Assembly: GCF_001865065.1 (NCBI RefSeq)
Contig: NZ_MJGN01000023.1
Span: 1 to 46,393, forward strand
Direction of reading: 5' to 3'
Length of the DNA stretch: 46,393 bases
Origin: Curtobacterium sp. MCBA15_008
GTDB taxonomy: Bacteria > Actinomycetota > Actinomycetes > Actinomycetales > Microbacteriaceae
The notes beneath the pieces were generated by a model, which was not told where the DNA came from, searched no databases, and worked only from the letters and a program-made list of their open reading frames with translations. A program made the position numbers and the translations under genes. This document shows positions 42,128-46,393 of the stretch, piece by piece; the first letter of the stretch is position 1; each line of letters begins with the position of its first letter.

Positions 42128-43105
42128 TTGTCCGGAATCAAAACGACCGGCCAGAAACGACTCGTCCTCGTCTCAGGGCGAGCACACCCGACGCTCTCGG
42201 CGGAGATCGCCGAAGAACTCGGCGTCGAGCTCGTCCCGACCGATGCCCGGACCTTCGCGAACGGTGAGCTCTACGCTCGCTTCGACGAGTCGGTCCGTGG
42301 CTGCGACGCCTTCGTCATCCAGTCACACACGGCGCCCATCAACGAGTGGCTCATGGAGCAGCTCATCATGGTCGACGCCCTCAAGCGCGCGTCGGCGAAG
42401 CGCATCACCGTCGTCGCGCCCTTCTACCCCTACGCCCGACAGGACAAGAAGGGCCGTGGGCGCGAGCCGATCTCGGCCCGACTCGTCGCCGACCTGTTCA
42501 AGGCCGCCGGCGCGCACCGGATCATGAGCGTCGACCTGCACGCCGCGCAGATCCAGGGCTTCTTCGACGGCCCCGTCGACCACCTGTTCGCTATGCCGGT
42601 GCTGCTGCAGCGCTTCCAGGAGATCCTCGACCCGTCGACGCTCACCGTCGTCTCGCCGGACATGGGCCGCGTGCGCGTCGCCGACATCTGGTCCGAGAAG
42701 CTCGGCGCACCGCTGGCCATCATCCACAAGCGTCGCGACCCGCTCGTCCCGAACCAGGTGAGCGTCCACGAGATCGTCGGTGACGTCTCCGGTCGGGTCT
42801 GCCTGCTCGTCGACGACCTGATCGACACCGGCCGCACCATCGCCAAGGCCGCCGAGGCGCTGAAGAACGCCGGCGCGACCGGTGTCGTCGTCGCCGCGAC
42901 CCACGCCGTGTTCTCCGACCCCGCGACCGAGCTGCTGCAGAGCGAGTTCATCGACCGGGTCGTCGTCACGGACACCCTGCCCGTGCCGATGGAGAAGCGC
43001 TGGGACCGGCTCGAGGTCCTGCCGATCGCCCCGCTCATCGCCCGTGCCATCCACGAGGTCTTCGACGACGGGTCCGTCACGTCGATGTTCGACGGCGCGG
43101 CTTGA
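42128..43105 (+). CDS. prs: Ribose-phosphate pyrophosphokinase
   Basis: 325 aa, makes PRPP from ribose 5-phosphate and ATP for nucleotide, His and Trp synthesis. Visible motifs: FANGELYARFDESVRG, PYARQDKKGRGREPIS (flexible and regulatory loop), VDLHAAQIQGFF and the PRPP-binding VDDLIDTGRT. The start is TTG at 42128; no ATG/GTG start would keep the conserved first strand. Its TGA overlaps the TTG start of the next gene. It is downstream of glmU and may be co-transcribed. Confidence 0.97.
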   Translation: MSGIKTTGQKRLVLVSGRAHPTLSAEIAEELGVELVPTDARTFANGELYARFDESVRGCDAFVIQSHTAPINEWLMEQLIMVDALKRASAKRITVVAPFYPYARQDKKGRGREPISARLVADLFKAAGAHRIMSVDLHAAQIQGFFDGPVDHLFAMPVLLQRFQEILDPSTLTVVSPDMGRVRVADIWSEKLGAPLAIIHKRRDPLVPNQVSVHEIVGDVSGRVCLLVDDLIDTGRTIAKAAEALKNAGATGVVVAATHAVFSDPATELLQSEFIDRVVVTDTLPVPMEKRWDRLEVLPIAPLIARAIHEVFDDGSVTSMFDGAA

Positions 43106-43881
43106 CCTCACCCGCGCGTGACGCGCTCGCGGCCCGACTCCGGGCCGCGGGCAGCGTCTTCGCCGAGGACGAAGCGGACCTCCTGCTCGACGCCGGCGAC
43201 GGCGACCCGGTCCGCCTGCGGTCGCTCGTGCAGCGACGCCTGGCCGGCGAACCCCTCGAGTACGTCCTCGGCTGGGCGGCGTTCGACGGGCACCGCATCC
43301 GCGTGACCCCTGGGGTCTTCGTCCCGCGGGCCCGGACGACCGTCGTGGTGGAACAGGCCGCCAGACGGTTGCAGCGCTACGACCGCGTGGTGGACCTCTG
43401 CTGTGGCGCCGGAGCCGTCTCGGTGGCACTGCTCGGCCGGATCGGCGCACTCGACCTGGTGGCGGCCGACATCGACCCCGATGCCGTGAGCGTCGCGGCG
43501 GAGAACATCGGTGACCGCGGCATCGTCGTCGAGGGGGACCTCTTCGAGCCGCTCCCGGACCGGTTCCGCGGCGTGGTCGACGTCGTCGCCGTGAACGCGC
43601 CGTACGTGCCGACGGCCTCGATCACCATGATGCCCACCGAGGCGCGCGACCACGAACACCGGGTCGCGCTCGACGGCGGCCCGGACGGGCTGGACCTCCA
43701 CCGTCGCATCGCCGCCGGTGCGGCGGAGTGGTTGCGCCCGGGCGGCTCCGTCGTCATCGAGGTGTCCGCGGCGCAGGCTGCTGCGTCAGCCGCGGCGTTC
43801 GCGTCGTCCGGCTTCGTGACCTCGATCGAGTCCGACGACGACGTCGACGGCACCTGCGTGGTCGCGACCCGCCCGTCCTGA
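43102..43881 (+). CDS. PrmC-related protein N5-glutamine methyltransferase (putative)
   Basis: 259 aa SAM-dependent methyltransferase of the HemK/PrmC-like subgroup. It has EPLEYVLGWAAFDG, TPGVFVPRART, the SAM loop VVDLCCGAGAVSVALL, and NAPYVP in place of the canonical NPPY. The changed Asn-Ala-Pro-Tyr motif and short N-terminal domain separate it from true PrmC, which should lie elsewhere. Start TTG overlapping the prs stop. It converges on the oxidoreductase gene, 49 bases away. Confidence 0.85.
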   Translation: MTSPARDALAARLRAAGSVFAEDEADLLLDAGDGDPVRLRSLVQRRLAGEPLEYVLGWAAFDGHRIRVTPGVFVPRARTTVVVEQAARRLQRYDRVVDLCCGAGAVSVALLGRIGALDLVAADIDPDAVSVAAENIGDRGIVVEGDLFEPLPDRFRGVVDVVAVNAPYVPTASITMMPTEARDHEHRVALDGGPDGLDLHRRIAAGAAEWLRPGGSVVIEVSAAQAAASAAAFASSGFVTSIESDDDVDGTCVVATRPS

Positions 43882-43930
43882 CCACGTCGAGCGGCCGATG
43901 GTCGTTGCACCACCGTGGGCGCTCCGTCGG

Positions 43931-45532
43931 TCAGGAGGCGCGCACCTCGACGGTGTGCCACCCCGATGCCCCGTTCGGCGCGGGTGGCCGCTCGACACTC
44001 GTCTGCACCTCGCCGTCGGCGCTCACGGCACGCGCCTGGATGCGGTGCGATCCCTTCGTCGGGGTCCACCGGTACACCCACTGCCGCCAGGTGTCGGCGG
44101 ACACCGAGTCGGCGAGCGTGGCGTCCTGCCACGAGCCGTCCCCGACCCGGACCTGCACGCCCTTGACCCCGGTGTGCGGCTGCCACGCGACACCGGCGAT
44201 GGCGACCTCGGACCCGGCCTGCACCGTCGAACCCGCGCGTGGGGTGTCGATCCGCGACTCCAGCTTGACCGGCCCGCGTTCGGACCAGCCGCGGGGCGTC
44301 CAGTAGCCCTCGGCGTCGGCGAACCGCGTCACCTCGAGCTCGGTCACCCACTTCGTCGCCGACACGTACCCGAACAGGCCGGGGACGACCATCCGGACCG
44401 GGAACCCGTGCTCGGGCGGCAGTGGTTCGCCGTTCATCCCGACGGCCAGCAGCGCAGCGGTCCCGGGGTCCTGCAGCACGTCGAGGGGCGTCCCCGCCGA
44501 GAAGCCGTCGACGCTGCGGGACAGCACCATGTCGGCCCCGGCATGCGGCGCGGCCCGTTCGAGCAGGAGCCGGATCGGGTAGCCGAGCCAGAGCGCGTTG
44601 CCGATGAGGTCGCCACCGACCTCGTTCGAGACGCAGCTCAGCGTGGCGTGGTGCTCCTCGAGCGGCAGCGCGAGGAGGTCGTCCCAGGTGAGCTCGACCT
44701 CGTGGTCGACGGCGCCGTGGATGCGGAGCCGCCAGTCGGCGGTGTCGACCGAGGGCACGCGGAGTGCGGTGTCGATCCGGTAGAAGTCGGCGTTCGGCGT
44801 GACGTAGGGGGTGATGCCGGCGACGTCGAGCGAGGCGCCGCTCGGGACGGACGGGGCAGCGTTCGACGGAGCCGGCAGCCGGATCGCCCGTCGAGCGGCG
44901 GCGGTGGCCTGCATCGCCGACGACCCGAGTCGCGATGCGGTGCCCACCACGACGGCGACCGCGGCGGCGGTGATGCCCCAGGCCAGGAACGCACGCCGTT
45001 CGGTGGAGGCCGGGCGCGGGGTCGCGGAGGGGACGGCGACCGCGGCCTCCCACCGACGGAGGCGCTGCGCCAGCACCCGGAGGACGATGACCGCTGCGGC
45101 GACGCCCAGGACGGACGGTGCGCCGTCGAACGTCCCGCTGCCGGACCGTGTGCTGACGGCGATGAGGGACAGGACGCCCCCGACGGCGAACACCAGCGCG
45201 CCGAACGGCGGCCGTGCCCGCTCGAGGATGCCGGCGGCGGCACTGACGACGGCGACGATGACGCCCATCAGCGCGAAGAGCGCGACCTTGTCCTCGGTGC
45301 CGAAGAGCGACACCATCAGGTCCTTCGCGCCGCGCGGCGCCAGGTCGATGACGGCGGAGCCGACGGCGACGAGCGGACTGCCGGCACCGCCGAGCAGCAG
45401 CGCACCGAGCTCGGCGGCGGCGAAGAACGCCGCTGCGGCGACGAGTCCGACGCCGGCGGCGAACCACCGCGCCGACGGCAGGACCTCCGGACGCGCCGTG
45501 GTCGTCGGGGCGGTCTCCTGGTCAGTGGTCAC
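43931..45532 (-). CDS. Membrane molybdopterin-dependent oxidoreductase (sulfite oxidase fold)
   Basis: 533 aa. About five N-terminal helices (to residue ~200), then the oxidoreductase molybdopterin domain: VTPNADFYRIDT, LPLEEHHATLSCVSNEVGG with the molybdenum-ligand Cys300, GFPVRMVVPG, and a C-terminal immunoglobulin-like Mo-co dimerisation domain from VKLESRIDTP. The catalytic part should be extracytoplasmic. The electron donor or acceptor is not obvious; sulfite or sulfoxide are guesses. The GTG start at 45532 has TACGCT six bases upstream, a leaderless arrangement. No molybdopterin synthesis genes adjoin. Confidence 0.9.
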   Translation of the reverse strand: MTTDQETAPTTTARPEVLPSARWFAAGVGLVAAAAFFAAAELGALLLGGAGSPLVAVGSAVIDLAPRGAKDLMVSLFGTEDKVALFALMGVIVAVVSAAAGILERARPPFGALVFAVGGVLSLIAVSTRSGSGTFDGAPSVLGVAAAVIVLRVLAQRLRRWEAAVAVPSATPRPASTERRAFLAWGITAAAVAVVVGTASRLGSSAMQATAAARRAIRLPAPSNAAPSVPSGASLDVAGITPYVTPNADFYRIDTALRVPSVDTADWRLRIHGAVDHEVELTWDDLLALPLEEHHATLSCVSNEVGGDLIGNALWLGYPIRLLLERAAPHAGADMVLSRSVDGFSAGTPLDVLQDPGTAALLAVGMNGEPLPPEHGFPVRMVVPGLFGYVSATKWVTELEVTRFADAEGYWTPRGWSERGPVKLESRIDTPRAGSTVQAGSEVAIAGVAWQPHTGVKGVQVRVGDGSWQDATLADSVSADTWRQWVYRWTPTKGSHRIQARAVSADGEVQTSVERPPAPNGASGWHTVEVRAS

Positions 45533-45726
45533 GGCCTGAGCGTAGGTCTCCGGTGCCGCGTGCGGGCTGACAACCGGGCAACCTGTGGACGGCGGACCCG
45601 GTTCGACGGCCGTTCACCGGGCAGCGCCAGCCGATGAGCGGTGGGCCGTGCGAGGATCGGGGTGTGCTGAGGCGTCCCGATCGTGTTCCGCGCCCCGGCC
45701 GTGCCCGACGGCAGGAGCGCCGACCG

Positions 45727-46353
45727 ATGTCGCCCGCTCGGCGGCTCGCCACCCTCCGATGGGTCATCGTCGGCGTCTGGGCGGCGCTGCTCACCGCGCG
45801 GATCATCGTCGTCGCGTTGTCGCCGGACGCAGACCTGACGTACTTCGGGGTCGCCGAGGTCGCCGCCATCGGGCTGGGCGTCGCGGTCATCGTCGTCGCG
45901 GTCATCCGGGGGCACTCGTCGCGTCGCCGCCGTGAGGACGAGGCACTCGCCCTGGCGATCCGGCGCATCGACCCGACGGTGTGGCTGGTCCCCGCGGTGC
46001 CGACCGCAGAACTCTGTGCCTCGATCGCGACCGTCCGACCCGAGGTGTTGCTCGGCCAGCGCGTGACGTGGGCGTTCGGAGCCACCGAGGCATCCCTGTG
46101 GGAACTCGAGGATCGTCGGGCCACTCGCCTGCTCGTGGTCCGGTGGAGTCGCATGGTGCACGTCGGGCTCGAGGACGTGCACGGCGACGGCCGTTCGTGG
46201 GCCGTGGCCATGCACTACGTGCGCCCGGACGACTCGGCGGCCGTGGCGACCTTCTTCGTGCGCGCTGCTCCGGGCTCGCGGCGGATGCTCGGCCGCGGCC
46301 CCCGACTCGAGCGGTTGGTCGCCGACCTGGCCCGCGAACGCATCGTCGCCTGA
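45727..46353 (+). CDS. Small membrane protein of unknown function
   Basis: 208 aa. Two N-terminal helices (WVIVGVWAALLTARIIVVAL and VAEVAAIGLGVAVIVVAVI), then a basic stretch and a cytoplasmic domain with RRIDPTVWLVPAVPTAEL, WELEDRRATRLLVVRW and a basic C-terminus. The family is not recognised. The ATG at 45727 has AGGAG nine bases upstream; an in-frame GTG at 45664, with GAGGAT six bases upstream, would add 21 Arg-rich residues. It diverges from the molybdopterin enzyme. Confidence 0.75.
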   Translation: MSPARRLATLRWVIVGVWAALLTARIIVVALSPDADLTYFGVAEVAAIGLGVAVIVVAVIRGHSSRRRREDEALALAIRRIDPTVWLVPAVPTAELCASIATVRPEVLLGQRVTWAFGATEASLWELEDRRATRLLVVRWSRMVHVGLEDVHGDGRSWAVAMHYVRPDDSAAVATFFVRAAPGSRRMLGRGPRLERLVADLARERIVA

Positions 46354-46360
46354 CGACGCC

Positions 46361-46390
46361 GAGCCCCCGGACCACGAGCCCCCGGACGAC
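46361..46390. repeat. 15-base tandem duplication at the window edge
   Basis: GAGCCCCCGGACCAC and GAGCCCCCGGACGAC directly adjoin, followed by another GAG. The array may continue past the window, downstream of the gene ending at 46353. Confidence 0.7.
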
Positions 46391-46393
46391 GAG

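Noticed and set aside
38731..42141. A minus-strand open frame of over 1100 codons opposite the dehydrogenase, MFS and glmU genes
   Set aside because: Its translation is Arg/Asp/Gly-rich with no fold signature, and it lies antisense to three clearly conserved proteins. High GC keeps stop codons rare.
1..46393. tRNA, rRNA, insertion sequence, prophage or integrase genes
   Set aside because: Read for but not found: no cloverleaf-like sequence with CCA-end context, no transposase or integrase motifs.

Overview
The window is very GC-rich and densely packed, with many 4-base start/stop overlaps (ATGA, GTGA, TTGA). Gene content and protein style fit a high-GC actinobacterium of the Microbacteriaceae. 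A plant-associated genus such as Curtobacterium is my best guess, but no rRNA or other phylogenetic marker is present to settle it. No rRNA, tRNA, CRISPR array, phage gene or transposase was seen.

Layout. (1) 182-9791 holds two carbohydrate ABC import operons around a LacI repressor (5438-6457). The minus-strand operon is binding lipoprotein, two permeases, ThuA-like protein and Gfo/Idh dehydrogenase, in the order of rhizobial thuEFG-AB without thuK. Its promoter carries two LacI half-operators. The plus-strand operon (6656-9791) is binding lipoprotein plus two permeases. (2) 9917-13704 is a four-gene surface cassette: an alternate (SipW-type) signal exported protein, a Ser/His signal peptidase I, an LAFTG-tailed membrane protein and a choice-of-anchor-G-like protein. 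(3) 13736-16676 holds a 51-aa protein, a MarR and an AraC regulator, and a second LacI. (4) 16824-22615 is a third ABC importer ending in a GH3 glycosidase. (5) 22752-28446 is mixed: GAF-ANTAR regulator, SDR/MarR pair with clear operators, VanZ/RDD-like and CPBP membrane proteins, another SDR and a 49-aa Cys-rich protein. (6) 28558-38840 is pentose and glycoside catabolism: CE7 esterase, xylB and xylA diverge from a six-gene operon (Gfo/Idh, ThuA, Gfo/Idh, AP-endonuclease-2-type isomerase, ROK regulator, xylitol/sorbitol-type dehydrogenase) across a shared promoter/operator. (7) 39004-46353 holds an MFS protein, the housekeeping genes glmU and prs, a PrmC-related methyltransferase, a membrane molybdopterin oxidoreductase and a small membrane protein.

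How it works together. The three importers, GH3 glycosidase, CE7 deacetylase and xylose genes describe growth on plant-wall oligosaccharides. None of the three importers has its own ATPase, so a shared MsmK/UgpC-type ATPase elsewhere is implied. Two ThuA + Gfo/Idh sets, one beside an AP2-type isomerase, point to oxidative (3-keto-sugar) breakdown of glycosides beside ordinary hydrolysis.

The strongest unexplained signal is repetitive DNA. A hairpin element of about 42 bases (arms GGCCTGGAGGCGCG / CGCGCCTCCAGGCC, 14-base loop) occurs about ten times, whole or as half copies. It sits flush against stop codons and, in at least four places, inside coding sequence in frame. A second family of 19-base tandem units occurs near both ends of the window. 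Many genes also show a TAnnnT hexamer 6-7 bases before the start codon, indicating leaderless transcripts.
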